NCBI RefSeq assembly: GCF_003008535.1 | Contig: NZ_CP027666.1 | Span: forward strand, 3,833,501 to 3,897,500 | Direction: 5' to 3' | Length of the DNA stretch: 64,000 nt | From: Ottowia oryzae | GTDB taxonomy: Bacteria > Pseudomonadota > Gammaproteobacteria > Burkholderiales > Burkholderiaceae_C | Part shown: positions 28,979 through 38,451 of the stretch, piece after piece | How the letters are laid out: every line of letters begins with the position of its first letter | How positions within the stretch are numbered: the first letter of the stretch is position 1 | Position numbers and translations under genes: made by a program | Notes under the pieces: model-generated | Told to the model about the DNA's origin: nothing | Seen by the model: the letters and a program-made list of their open reading frames with translations, nothing else | Databases searched by the model: none

Positions 28979-30349
28979 TTAGTCGACGAGCCGCATCTCT
29001 GCCGCACCCGCGTGCGCCTGCAGCCCCTCACCGTGGGCCAGCACGCTCGCGATGCGGCCCAGTTGCTGGGCGCCTTGTTGGCTGACTTCGATCAGACTGC
29101 TGCGTTTTTGAAAGTCGTAGACCGACAACGGGCCTGAGAATCGCGCCGTGCCGCTGGTGGGCAGCACGTGGTTGGGGCCGGCGCAGTAGTCGCCCAGCGC
29201 TTCGCTGGTGTAGGCGCCCAGGAAGATGGCGCCCGCGTGCTTGAGCAGCGGCTCCCAGCGGTGCGGGTCGGTGCTGCTGACTTCCAGGTGTTCGGGTGCG
29301 ATGCGGTTGCTGATGGCGCAAGCCTCTTCCATGCTGCGGGTATGGATCAGCGCGCCGCGGCCGTTCAGGCTTTTGGCGATGATCTCGGCGCGCGGCATGC
29401 CAGGCAGCAAGCGGTCGATTTCGCGCTGCACGGCGTCGATGTAAGCCGCGTCGGGGCACAGCAGAATGCTTTGCGCCAGCTCGTCGTGCTCGGCCTGGCT
29501 GAACAGATCCATCGCCACCCAGTCGGGGCGCGTGCTGCCGTCGGCCAGCACCAGAATCTCAGAAGGCCCGGCGATCATGTCGATGCCCACGGTGCCGAAT
29601 ACATGCTTCTTGGCGCTGGCCACGTAGGCGTTGCCGGGGCCGGTGATCTTGTCGACCTTGGGCACGGTGGCCGTGCCATAGGCCAGCGCGCCAATGGCCT
29701 GCGCGCCGCCCAGGGTGAAGGCGCGGGTCACGCCCGCGACGTGCGCGGCGGCCAGCACCAGCTCGTTGCGCTCGCCACGAGTGGCAGCCCCCGCGCCGCC
29801 GTCGCCGCCCGTGGCAACACTGCCACGCACCGGGGTTGGCACCACCATGATGATTTCGGCCACGCCCGCCACTTGAGCGGGAATGGCGTTCATCAGCAAG
29901 CTGGATGGGTACGCGGCCTTGCCGCCCGGCACGTAGATGCCCACGCGATCCAGCGGCGTAACCTTTTGGCCCAGCAGCGTGCCGTCGGCATCGCGGTAGG
30001 TGGCGGTTTCGCCGCCCTGCGTTTTCTGCCAAACGTGGTAGCGGCGGATGCGCGCGGCGGCCTGTTCCAGTGCGTCGCGCTGCTCGGCAGGCAGGCCGTC
30101 GAAGGCCGCTTTCAGCTCATCGGCGCTCAACTCCAACGCGGCCATGCTGTCTGCCTGCAGCCCATCAAAGCGGGCGGTGTACTCCAGCACCGCGGCGTCG
30201 CCGCGCTGGCGCACGTCCGCCAGGATGGCCTTCACGCGCTGCTCGATCGCGTCGTCCTGCTCCGCGCTCCAGTGCAGGCGCGCGGCGAACTGAGCTTCGA
30301 AATCCGCATCGGCGGTGGACAAGCGTAGGGGTGCGGCAGACAGGGTCAT
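28979..30349 (-). CDS. hisD: Histidinol dehydrogenase
   Basis: 456 residues. It oxidises histidinol to histidine in two NAD-dependent steps, using zinc. Seen: VGIYVPGGKAAYPSS, the conserved GPGNAYVASAKKHVFG, the DMIAGPSEILVLAD loop, a metal-binding stretch QAEHDELAQSIL and the ACAISNRIAPEHLEV motif with catalytic Glu-His. ATG at 30347-30349; a longer frame exists but is not supported. It should follow hisG but two rightward reading frames lie in between. Confidence 0.98.
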   Translation of the reverse strand: MTLSAAPLRLSTADADFEAQFAARLHWSAEQDDAIEQRVKAILADVRQRGDAAVLEYTARFDGLQADSMAALELSADELKAAFDGLPAEQRDALEQAAARIRRYHVWQKTQGGETATYRDADGTLLGQKVTPLDRVGIYVPGGKAAYPSSLLMNAIPAQVAGVAEIIMVVPTPVRGSVATGGDGGAGAATRGERNELVLAAAHVAGVTRAFTLGGAQAIGALAYGTATVPKVDKITGPGNAYVASAKKHVFGTVGIDMIAGPSEILVLADGSTRPDWVAMDLFSQAEHDELAQSILLCPDAAYIDAVQREIDRLLPGMPRAEIIAKSLNGRGALIHTRSMEEACAISNRIAPEHLEVSSTDPHRWEPLLKHAGAIFLGAYTSEALGDYCAGPNHVLPTSGTARFSGPLSVYDFQKRSSLIEVSQQGAQQLGRIASVLAHGEGLQAHAGAAEMRLVD

Positions 30350-30499
30350 GGGGCAGGCAGCGGAACTGCGGACTGGGGGTCGAAACAGGGGCGCCGCTGA
30401 CGGGAACGGCTTGCGCCATTGTCTCACCGGCTCGAGAAGCGCATAGGTGGTTCATCGGCGCCCGAGCGGCGCGCTCGGGCCTTCGATGCAGTAAAACTA

Positions 30500-30524
30500 A
30501 AACCCGCCAAACCGCCAAACCGCC
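30500..30524 (+). repeat. Tandem 8-mer AAACCGCC ahead of the unknown gene
   Basis: AAACCCGCC, AAACCGCC, AAACCGCC stand head to tail and end directly at the ATG at 30525, where a ribosome site would be expected. A simple repeat at this place could change expression by slippage; that is inference. Confidence 0.6.
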
Positions 30525-31250
30525 ATGATGGATCAATTGAAGAGCTGGCTGTCTCGAAAACCGGCCTCTGCCGATTTGCTCACACCGCAAGATCGGCAAG
30601 CAAGCTTCGCCCTAGCGCTGCGCAACTATCCCGCGCACGTGCCACCCCATCGCGGCTTGGGTGCCAGCCTCAGCATCGAGCAAGCCCAGCAGAACCTCGA
30701 CTGGTTCAACCGGACTTTGCATGAGCGACTTGCCGCCTTGCGCTTGCTGTGCGCGCAGACGGGATGCGAGCTGGACGACAACGCCATGGATTCACTGGAA
30801 GACGCGCTCGACCTGACCGCGCGCCTGATCGATTGGACTCGTGCCAGCTGGCCCACCCACCCGTATCTGCCGCAACACAACGACGATGCGTATTGGGCGC
30901 AAAGCGAGCGCGAGGGCCCTGACGCGATCTTTAGCGTGGTATTGGATCTGGCCACGTTGCTCGGTCAAACGATCATGCAAGGGCGATCTGAGTGGCGCTG
31001 GGGTCTGGACCTGGCGCCGTCCAGCCTAGGGAGCCAGCCGATGTTGTCGGCACGGCGCGTGGTACTGATGTCGCCGTTGCTCGGTACTCAGCGGCGCGCG
31101 CTGGTCAAGGACCTCGAAGCGCTGGTGCTGGCGCGCTACCGGACGCCGAACGACCCGCGCTTTCGGTGCCCGTTGCAGTTCGACAGCTGGGTCGAGTACG
31201 TGCGCGACGGCTACACAGGCCGCGAAATCGATTTTTTCAAAGAAGGCTAA
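30525..31250 (+). CDS. Uncharacterised protein between hisG and hisD
   Basis: 241 residues with no signal peptide or membrane helix. I do not recognise it. It is a mostly helical, acidic protein with a Trp-rich middle (LIDWTRASWPTHPYLP, EWRWGLDLAPSSLG) and a C-terminal basic/aromatic tail (FDSWVEYVRDGYTGREIDFF). It lies on the plus strand, opposite to the his genes around it, and has more even codon use than they do, which fits a later insertion. The ATG at 30525 is immediately followed by a second ATG; no ribosome site is visible. Confidence 0.6.
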   Translation: MMDQLKSWLSRKPASADLLTPQDRQASFALALRNYPAHVPPHRGLGASLSIEQAQQNLDWFNRTLHERLAALRLLCAQTGCELDDNAMDSLEDALDLTARLIDWTRASWPTHPYLPQHNDDAYWAQSEREGPDAIFSVVLDLATLLGQTIMQGRSEWRWGLDLAPSSLGSQPMLSARRVVLMSPLLGTQRRALVKDLEALVLARYRTPNDPRFRCPLQFDSWVEYVRDGYTGREIDFFKEG

Positions 31251-31286
31251 GCACACCCGAAAGGCCGCGCAAGCGCCAACCCCAAG

Positions 31287-31538
31287 GTGGTGTCAGCCAG
31301 ACCAACCGCAACAATCCCACCCACCGTGGCACTTTCCACCCACACTGGCGCAAACCGGCGCGCGTCTTTGCCCGAGGACTGGACGCTTCGGCGCACCGGC
31401 GAGAATGGAATGGCCTATTTCGAATCGGCCGACGGCCATGCGGTTCTGTACATCGCGGCATGGCACGCGCCCAGCGCGCAGCAAGACCCCTCAGGCGATG
31501 CTGAACGATCGAACGCTACGCCGCAGCGGCGGGCGTAG
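31287..31538 (+). CDS. Short frame after the unknown gene, possibly a gene remnant
   Basis: 83 residues from a GTG, ending 23 bases inside the 3' end of hisG on the opposite strand. The middle (SLPEDWTLRRTGENGMAYFESADGHAVLYIAAWH, residues 27-60) reads like a real domain, while both ends look random. It could be a truncated gene that followed the 30525 gene, or chance. No family assigned. Confidence 0.35.
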   Translation: MVSARPTATIPPTVALSTHTGANRRASLPEDWTLRRTGENGMAYFESADGHAVLYIAAWHAPSAQQDPSGDAERSNATPQRRA

Positions 31539-32163
31539 CCTGGGTGAAGGCATCAATGATGCGGCGGATGGGCGCTGTCTTGAGCTTCAGCGCAGCCTGG
31601 TTCACCACCAGTTGCGAGCTGATGTCCATGATGTGCTCCACCTCGACCAGGTCATTGGCCTTCAGCGTCTTGCCGGTGCTGACCAAGTCGACGATGGCGT
31701 CGGCCATGCCGGTCAGCGGGGCCAGTTCCATGCTGCCGTACAGCTTGATCAGGTCGACGTGCACGCCTTTTTCGGCAAAGAACTGCCGCGCGATGTGCGT
31801 GTACTTGGTGGCCACGGTGATGCGGCTGCCCTGGCGGATGGCGCGCGCATAGTCGAAACCCGTGGGCGCCGCCACGGCCATGTGGCACTTGGCGATCTGC
31901 AGGTCCAGCGGCTGGTACAGGCCTGCGCCGCCGTGCTCCAGCAGCACGTCCTTGCCGGTCACGCCGATGTCTGCGCCGCCGTACTCCACGTAGGTGGGCA
32001 CGTCGGTCGCACGCACCAGCACCACGCGCACGTGGGGCTGGTTGGTCGGCAGGATCAGCTTGCGCGACTTTTCGGGGTCTTCCAGCACTTCGATGCCTGC
32101 GGCGGCCAGCAGCGGCAGGGTTTCGTCGAAGATGCGGCCTTTGGAGAGCGCCAGTGTGATCAC
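31516..32163 (-). CDS. hisG: ATP phosphoribosyltransferase catalytic subunit (short form)
   Basis: 215 residues from a GTG at 32161-32163, beginning VITLALSKGRIFDETLPLL as the family does; a GGAGAC ribosome site lies 7 bases upstream. It condenses ATP with PRPP, the first step of histidine synthesis. Seen: VEYGGADIGVTGKDVLLE and the PRPP-binding ELAPLTGMADAIVDLVSTGKT. The short form lacks the C-terminal regulatory domain and needs HisZ, which is not in this window. It follows murA by 28 bases. Confidence 0.97.
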   Translation of the reverse strand: MITLALSKGRIFDETLPLLAAAGIEVLEDPEKSRKLILPTNQPHVRVVLVRATDVPTYVEYGGADIGVTGKDVLLEHGGAGLYQPLDLQIAKCHMAVAAPTGFDYARAIRQGSRITVATKYTHIARQFFAEKGVHVDLIKLYGSMELAPLTGMADAIVDLVSTGKTLKANDLVEVEHIMDISSQLVVNQAALKLKTAPIRRIIDAFTQATPAAAA

Positions 32164-32191
32164 GACAGCGTCTCCGGTGCAATCGGGGTGC

Positions 32192-33496
<1,305 letters not shown>

Positions 33497-33514
33497 GGTG
33501 TGGGGACGTTTTCT

Positions 33515-33576
33515 AAGTCAAACAAGCCGCTGGCGCAGGTGGCACCAGCGCCAGCAGCTATTGTATTGATAGTATT
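33515..33576 (-). repeat. Interspersed palindromic repeat, copy 12
   Basis: On the minus strand: ACTATCAATACAATAGCTGC, TGGCGCTGG, loop, CCTGCGCCAGCGGC. It occupies the gap between the BolA-like gene and murA and so is part of the murA leader. Confidence 0.85.
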
Positions 33577-33821
33577 CAGCCAGCGCCGCGGGCGGACCAT
33601 TCGGCCGGGGTGAAGGTTTTCATCGACAGCGCGTGCACTTCGTCGGTCTTCATGCGTTCGCCCAGCGTGGCGTACACGCGCTGGTGGCGCGCGATGGGGC
33701 GCATGCCAGCGAATTCTGCGGAAACGATGGTCGCGAACCAGTGACGGCCGTCGCCCTCCAGGTCGATATGGTCGCAGGCCAGGCCTGCGGCGATGAGGGA
33801 TTTGAGCTGGTCGGCGGTCAT
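33576..33821 (-). CDS. BolA/IbaG family protein
   Basis: 81 residues, a class II KH-like BolA fold. BolA proteins partner with monothiol glutaredoxins in iron-sulfur handling. The FTPAEWSARGAG C-terminus and VYATLGERMKTDEVHALSMKT stretch are typical of the IbaG group, with the conserved histidine in HALSMKT. ATG at 33819-33821; the longer frame overlaps the ABC permease and is not used. Immediately before murA, as IbaG is in many proteobacteria. Confidence 0.95.
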   Translation of the reverse strand: MTADQLKSLIAAGLACDHIDLEGDGRHWFATIVSAEFAGMRPIARHQRVYATLGERMKTDEVHALSMKTFTPAEWSARGAG

Positions 33822-33850
33822 GTCGGCGGCGCGGTGGGTGAAAGCGGGGT

Positions 33851-34696
33851 TCAGTTGCGCAGCTTGTAGCCGGTGCGCAGCAGGTGCAGCGTGAGGGCAG
33901 ACACCGCCAGGAAGGCGCCGCCCGCAATCGCCAGGCTGAGCCAGGGCGACACGTCGCTGACGCCAAAGAACCCATAGCGGAACCCGTCGATCATGTAGAA
34001 GAACGGGTTGAGGTGGCTGAGCGTCTGCCACACAGTGGGCAGCGAATGGATTGAATAGAACACGCCCGCCAGAAAGGTCATGGGCATGACGATGAAGTTC
34101 TGGAACACCGCCATCTGGTCAAACTTGTCGGCCCACAGCCCGGCCAGCAGACCCAGCACGCCCATCAGGCCGGAGCCCAGCAGCGCGAAGGCGAATATCC
34201 ACAGCGGCGCGACGGCCTGCGGCGGCGCATAGAACAGCGTGATCACGTACACGCCCAGGCCCACCAGCAGGCCACGGATGATGGCCGCTCCCACGTAGGC
34301 CACGAACCAGTTCCACGCCGTCAGCGGCGCCAGCAGCGTGAAGACCAGGTTGCCCATGATCTTGCTTTGCACCAGGCTCGACGCGCTGTTGGCAAACGCG
34401 TTCTGCAGCATGCTCATCATCACCAGGCCAGGCACCAGAAAAGCCACGTAGCTGACACCGGGGTACACCTCCACCCGACCCTGCAGCACGTGGCCGAAGA
34501 TCATCAGGTAGAGCACCGCCGTCAGCACCGGCGCGGCGATGGTCTGGAAGGCCACGCGCCAAAAGCGCAGCACTTCCTTTTTCAGCAGCATCTTCCAGCC
34601 ATCGTTGGCGGCCGGCAGCGCGCGCAGGTGGGGCGCAGCGGGGTGGCGGGGCGTGGGGGTGGGCGGCGTGGGCGCCATGGCCTGCGGCTCTCTCAT
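33851..34696 (-). CDS. ABC-2 type exporter permease
   Basis: 281 residues with a basic, proline-rich N-terminus and six predicted helices; the SYVAFLVPGLVMMSMLQNAFANSASSLV and FLAGVFYSIHSLPTVWQTLSHLNPFFYMIDGFRYGFFG segments are the ABC-2 signature. The ATG at 34694-34696 overlaps the ATPase stop (ATGA). The pair forms an exporter of unknown cargo, located between the mla operon and the BolA-like/murA genes. Confidence 0.95.
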   Translation of the reverse strand: MREPQAMAPTPPTPTPRHPAAPHLRALPAANDGWKMLLKKEVLRFWRVAFQTIAAPVLTAVLYLMIFGHVLQGRVEVYPGVSYVAFLVPGLVMMSMLQNAFANSASSLVQSKIMGNLVFTLLAPLTAWNWFVAYVGAAIIRGLLVGLGVYVITLFYAPPQAVAPLWIFAFALLGSGLMGVLGLLAGLWADKFDQMAVFQNFIVMPMTFLAGVFYSIHSLPTVWQTLSHLNPFFYMIDGFRYGFFGVSDVSPWLSLAIAGGAFLAVSALTLHLLRTGYKLRN

Positions 34697-35649
34697 GGCG
34701 CGGCCTCCAGCGCGGGCGGCGCTTTTTGCGCGGGGGCGCTGCCGTTCATCAACGCGATGAACACGTCTTCCAGATCGGCCTTGCGGATCTCGACGTCTTC
34801 CACCCGCACGCCGGCTTCGCGCAGTGCGGCCAGGTGGCGCTCGATTTCAGCCGTGTCGTTGGCGGGCAGCTGAACGATGCGCCCCGTCACGCGCGCCAGC
34901 GCGGCCAGCGCCGGGGGCAGCTCGTCGTCGGTCTTGAAATGCAGGATGTTGGAAGTCGCGTTGCTCAGCAGGGTGCTGGTGCGCTCCAGCGCAATCACCT
35001 TGCCTTGCTTGAGCATGGCCAGGCGTGAACAGAGCGCCTCGGCCTCTTCAAGGTAGTGGGTGGTCAGCAATACGGTGTGGCCCTTGCGGTTCAAATCGCC
35101 CACGAAATGCCACAGCGTCTGGCGCAGTTCTACGTCCACGCCGGCGGTCGGCTCGTCCAGCACGATCACCGGGGGGCGGTGCACCAGCGCTTGCGCCACC
35201 AGCACGCGCCGTTTCATGCCGCCCGACAGCTGGCGCATATTGGCCTTGGCCTTGTCGGCCAGGCCCAGGCCGTCCAGTAGCTCGTCGATCCAGGCGCCGT
35301 TGTCGTACAGGCCGAAGTAGCCCGACTGAAAAACCAGAGCTTCGCGCACCGTGAAAAACGGGTCGAACACCAACTCTTGCGGGACAACGCCCAAATGCCT
35401 GCGCGCCTCGATGAACTCGGCCTGCACGTCGTGGCCATGCACTTTCACGCTGCCGGAGGTGGTGCGCGCCAGCCCCGCCAGGATCGAAATCAACGTGGTC
35501 TTGCCCGCGCCGTTGGGCCCCAGCAGGCCAAAGAACTCGCCTTCTTCGATATCGAAGCTGACGTGGTCGAGCGCCTGAAGTGGGCGAGCGCCGGGGCGCC
35601 CGGAGGCCGGGTAGACCTTGGAGACGGACTGAAAAGATACGGCAGGCAT
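34693..35649 (-). CDS. ABC exporter ATP-binding protein
   Basis: 318 residues. Walker A is LLGPNGAGKTTLI, the signature is LSGGMKRRVLVAQAL and Walker B is VIVLDEPTAGVD, followed by the H-loop LLTTHYLEEAEAL. A DUF4162-like C-terminal part is about 90 residues long. The ATG at 35647-35649 is chosen over an upstream in-frame TTG. It pairs with the permease at 33851-34696. Confidence 0.96.
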   Translation of the reverse strand: MPAVSFQSVSKVYPASGRPGARPLQALDHVSFDIEEGEFFGLLGPNGAGKTTLISILAGLARTTSGSVKVHGHDVQAEFIEARRHLGVVPQELVFDPFFTVREALVFQSGYFGLYDNGAWIDELLDGLGLADKAKANMRQLSGGMKRRVLVAQALVHRPPVIVLDEPTAGVDVELRQTLWHFVGDLNRKGHTVLLTTHYLEEAEALCSRLAMLKQGKVIALERTSTLLSNATSNILHFKTDDELPPALAALARVTGRIVQLPANDTAEIERHLAALREAGVRVEDVEIRKADLEDVFIALMNGSAPAQKAPPALEAAP

Positions 35650-35725
35650 AGGCAACCCGCCATTCTACGATTTCAAGCGATTTTGGCCCGGCCGCCTGCC
35701 AGATGCCCTTGGCCAGGGCGCACCA

Positions 35726-36028
35726 TCAGGCGGCGACAGGGCTGGCGGGCTCGGGCAGTTCGTTCAGCAACTCGCGCACGCCGTAGACCTGCGCCAGCTC
35801 CTTGAGACGCGCCGGCAAGCCGCGCACCGCAAACGGCTTGCCGTCGTGCAAGGCATCGCGGCGGCATTCCAGCAAGACAGCCAGAGCGGAGGAATCGAAG
35901 CGCGTCAGCGCGCTGGCATCGACCAGAACCTGCTCGGCGCGCGCCGCGCGCACGGCCTCGCGCAGCATGCCCAGGCAGGTATTGGCCTGGCTGTGCGTCA
36001 ACTCCGCAGGAAGCACGAGCATGGCCAC
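35726..36028 (-). CDS. mlaB: STAS-domain protein MlaB
   Basis: 100 residues, one STAS domain with the DASALTRFDSSALAVLLEC core. In the Mla system MlaB binds MlaF and stabilises the MlaFEDB transporter. The start is taken as GTG at 36026-36028, since AGGAG lies 7 bases ahead of it; an ATG two codons later is the alternative. It is the last gene of the mla operon and is followed by the exporter genes. Confidence 0.9.
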   Translation of the reverse strand: MAMLVLPAELTHSQANTCLGMLREAVRAARAEQVLVDASALTRFDSSALAVLLECRRDALHDGKPFAVRGLPARLKELAQVYGVRELLNELPEPASPVAA

Positions 36029-36057
36029 GGGAAAGCTCCTGAACAGAACGCGCGGCC

Positions 36058-36717
36058 TCAGCCGCCGTTGCCCTTGGCGGCGTTCGCCTGGTTGCGCTCG
36101 GACAGCGACTTGATCAGCGCGTCCACGCCGCCTGCATTCAGCTGCTGCGCAAACTGCGGGCGGTAGTTGTCGACCAGCCAGACGCCCAGCACATTCAGGT
36201 CGTAGATCTTCCAGCCGCTGCCCTGCCCGGGCGTTTGCTCCATGCGGTAGTCCAGTTGCACCGGGTCGCCCTTGCCCTTGACCAGCGTGCGAACCACCAC
36301 TTCCTTGTCGCCCGGCGCCGAACGCATGGGTTTGACCTCAACGGTTTGATCGCTGACCTGCTTGAGCGCACCGGCGTACGTGCGCACCAGCAGGCTCTTG
36401 AACTCAGTTTGCAGCCGCTGGCGCTGGTCGGGCGTGGCCTTGCGCCACATGGGGCCGGTGGCCGACGCAGTCATGCGGGTGAAGTTGACGTTCGGCATCA
36501 CCTTGCTGTCGACCACCGCCATCACGCGGTTCACGTCGCCGCTTTGCAGCGTCTTGTCGTTGCGGATGGTGGCCAGCACGTCGTCCGACAGGCGCTGGAT
36601 CATGGCGTCGGGTGCCTCGTCGGCCGCGAACGCCCAAGGCGCGGCGCCGGCCATGCACGCAGCCGTGGCGGCCAGGGCGAGCGTCTTCACGACAGTGCGG
36701 CGATAACTTGCGATCAT
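36058..36717 (-). CDS. mlaC: Periplasmic phospholipid-binding protein MlaC
   Basis: 219 residues. Signal peptide about 1-31 (LALAATAACMAGAAPWAFA). The mature protein has the MlaC fold with MPNVNFTRMTASATGPMWRKATPDQRQ and KIYDLNVLGVWLVDNYR. It ferries phospholipids between the outer-membrane MlaA complex and the inner-membrane MlaFEDB transporter. ATG at 36715-36717. Located between mlaA and mlaB. Confidence 0.96.
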   Translation of the reverse strand: MIASYRRTVVKTLALAATAACMAGAAPWAFAADEAPDAMIQRLSDDVLATIRNDKTLQSGDVNRVMAVVDSKVMPNVNFTRMTASATGPMWRKATPDQRQRLQTEFKSLLVRTYAGALKQVSDQTVEVKPMRSAPGDKEVVVRTLVKGKGDPVQLDYRMEQTPGQGSGWKIYDLNVLGVWLVDNYRPQFAQQLNAGGVDALIKSLSERNQANAAKGNGG

Positions 36718-36833
36718 GGTGAATTCCTATAGTGCCGGGCGCACTGCGCCCTCCCGTGCATCAGACCACCCCATGGGCGAGGGGTTCCATTGGCCTGTTA
36801 CAGATTGTCCGGATGGAGAGATTGAGCGCGACC

Positions 36834-37844
36834 TCAGTGAATGGGCTCCGCTGGCGCTGGCGCGACGGCGGTGACCATCGGCGCCGTGGCTTCCGCAGCA
36901 CTGGGCGCGGCCACCGTCGTGCCTGCATCTTGAGCGGCGGTCGCAACGGGCTCGCCCACCGCCGCCTCAGCGACTGGCGTCTGCGACGGCGCTTCGGAGG
37001 TCGGCGCTGGTTGAACGCGGCGCGGGCTGCGGCGGTTTGGCCGCTTGGCGGGCGCGGCACCCGGCGTGGCGCCAGCCGGCGGCTGCGCGGCGGGATCGGC
37101 CTCGTCCAGGTCGTAGCGCTCTTCGTCCACGGGCGGGTTGCCGTCGTAGACGTCGTTCAGGCGCTTTTGCAGGTAGGCATCGCGCGTGAAGGTGTACGGG
37201 TCCAGCGCCGCGGCGTCGAGCAGGTCGATGGCATTCAGCACCGTGGCGCGGGTGTTGACCACTTGCAGTGCCGCCAGCGAATTGCGCCAGGCCACGTCGT
37301 GCATCTGGCCCAGGGGATTGCCATAGATGTCGACCGGCAGCGCCGCGGTGTCGCGCACGGTGGAAGGGCCGAGCAGCGGGATGACGAAGTAGGGCCCGGG
37401 AGGCACGCCCCAGCGGCCCAGCGTCTGGCCGAAGTCTTCGCGGCGGCGCTCCAGGCGCATTTCCGTGGCGGGGTCCAGCACGCCGCCCAGCCCGACGGTG
37501 GAGTTGATCACCACGCGCCAGAACGAATGCAACGAACCCTCGGGCTTGCCCTGAAGCACGTTGTTCACGAAAGACCAGGCGTCACTCAGGTTGCCGAAGA
37601 AGTTGCTGACGCCGGTGCGCACGGGCTGTGGCAGCACGTCGCGGTACGCCGTGGCCACGGGCTTGAGCACCGCGTCGTCCACCGCGTCGTTGAATTTGGT
37701 CATCGACCGGTTGTAGGGCTCCCACGGATCGCGGGGGTCGCGCTGCTCGCCGGGCACCGTGGCGCAGCCCGCCGCCAGCGCCATCATGGCCGCGGCAGCC
37801 GCCAGCCGCAAGGGCCTGCACGTAAGCGCTGTTCGCTCAGTCAT
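36834..37844 (-). CDS. mlaA: Outer-membrane lipoprotein MlaA (VacJ)
   Basis: 336 residues from the ATG at 37842-37844 with lipobox ALAAGC, then DPWEPYNRSMTKFNDAVDDAV typical of VacJ. It removes mislocalised phospholipids from the outer leaflet. A low-complexity Ala/Pro tail of about 90 residues (after PPVDEERYDLDEADP) is longer than in E. coli MlaA, whose total is about 250. A frame upstream of the ATG is not signal-like. Its position inside the mla operon, rather than alone, is usual for betaproteobacteria. Confidence 0.95.
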   Translation of the reverse strand: MTERTALTCRPLRLAAAAAMMALAAGCATVPGEQRDPRDPWEPYNRSMTKFNDAVDDAVLKPVATAYRDVLPQPVRTGVSNFFGNLSDAWSFVNNVLQGKPEGSLHSFWRVVINSTVGLGGVLDPATEMRLERRREDFGQTLGRWGVPPGPYFVIPLLGPSTVRDTAALPVDIYGNPLGQMHDVAWRNSLAALQVVNTRATVLNAIDLLDAAALDPYTFTRDAYLQKRLNDVYDGNPPVDEERYDLDEADPAAQPPAGATPGAAPAKRPNRRSPRRVQPAPTSEAPSQTPVAEAAVGEPVATAAQDAGTTVAAPSAAEATAPMVTAVAPAPAEPIH

Positions 37845-37938
37845 CAGATACTCTGTTGTGTCGAACCGCCACGGCCTGCTGCCAACGCGGGGCAGATCAC
37901 GCGCTTGGCCGGCGGCCGTTCCTGTGGGGCGATTCTTG

Positions 37939-38433
37939 TTATTTGTCGGCGCTGGCGCCTTTGCCACCAGCGGGCGAATTGCCGGCCGCGCTGTTGTAGA
38001 GAAACTGGCTGATCAGGTTTTCCAGCACCACGGCAGACTGGGTTTGGGTGACATTATCACCGCTGGCCAGATTTTTATCGTCGGCGCCGGGCTCTACGCC
38101 GATGTACTGCTCGCCCAGCAGGCCGCTGGTCAGGATCTTGAGCGAGCTGTCCTTGGGAAAGTGGTAGCGGCTGTCCAGATCGAGCGAGACGCGCGCCTGA
38201 TACCGCTGATCGTCAAAGCCGATGCCGGCAACGCGGCCCACCACCACGCCCGCGCTGCGCACTGCGGCCTTCGGTTTCAGCCCGCCGATGTTGTCGAAAT
38301 TGGCCGTTACGCGGTAGGTGGGCTGAAAGCTCAGCGACAGCAGGTTCGCTGATTGAAGCGCCAAAAACACCAGCGCGCCCAGCCCGATCAGCACGAACAG
38401 GCCTACCCAAAGATCGTTTTTCGAGCGTCCCAC
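37939..38433 (-). CDS. mlaD: Mla transport substrate-binding protein MlaD (MCE domain)
   Basis: 164 residues from a GTG at 38431-38433. One N-terminal TM anchor (DLWVGLFVLIGLGALVFLAL) and one MCE domain (TYRVTANFDNIGGLKPKAAVRSAGVVVG). MlaD hexamers sit on the MlaFE transporter and handle phospholipid. The C-terminal tail is low complexity. It is 18 bases after mlaE. Confidence 0.96.
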   Translation of the reverse strand: MGRSKNDLWVGLFVLIGLGALVFLALQSANLLSLSFQPTYRVTANFDNIGGLKPKAAVRSAGVVVGRVAGIGFDDQRYQARVSLDLDSRYHFPKDSSLKILTSGLLGEQYIGVEPGADDKNLASGDNVTQTQSAVVLENLISQFLYNSAAGNSPAGGKGASADK

Positions 38434-38451
38434 AGTGCGCGCCCCTTCCCG

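Noticed and set aside
30525..31538. The his-operon insert considered as a toxin-antitoxin pair
   Set aside because: Sizes (241 and about 83 residues), lack of motifs and the overlap of the second frame with hisG do not support it.
36720..36756. Another repeat copy upstream of mlaC
   Set aside because: Contains TATAGTGCCGGGCGC and GCGCC but lacks the small stem and tail; too weak to count.
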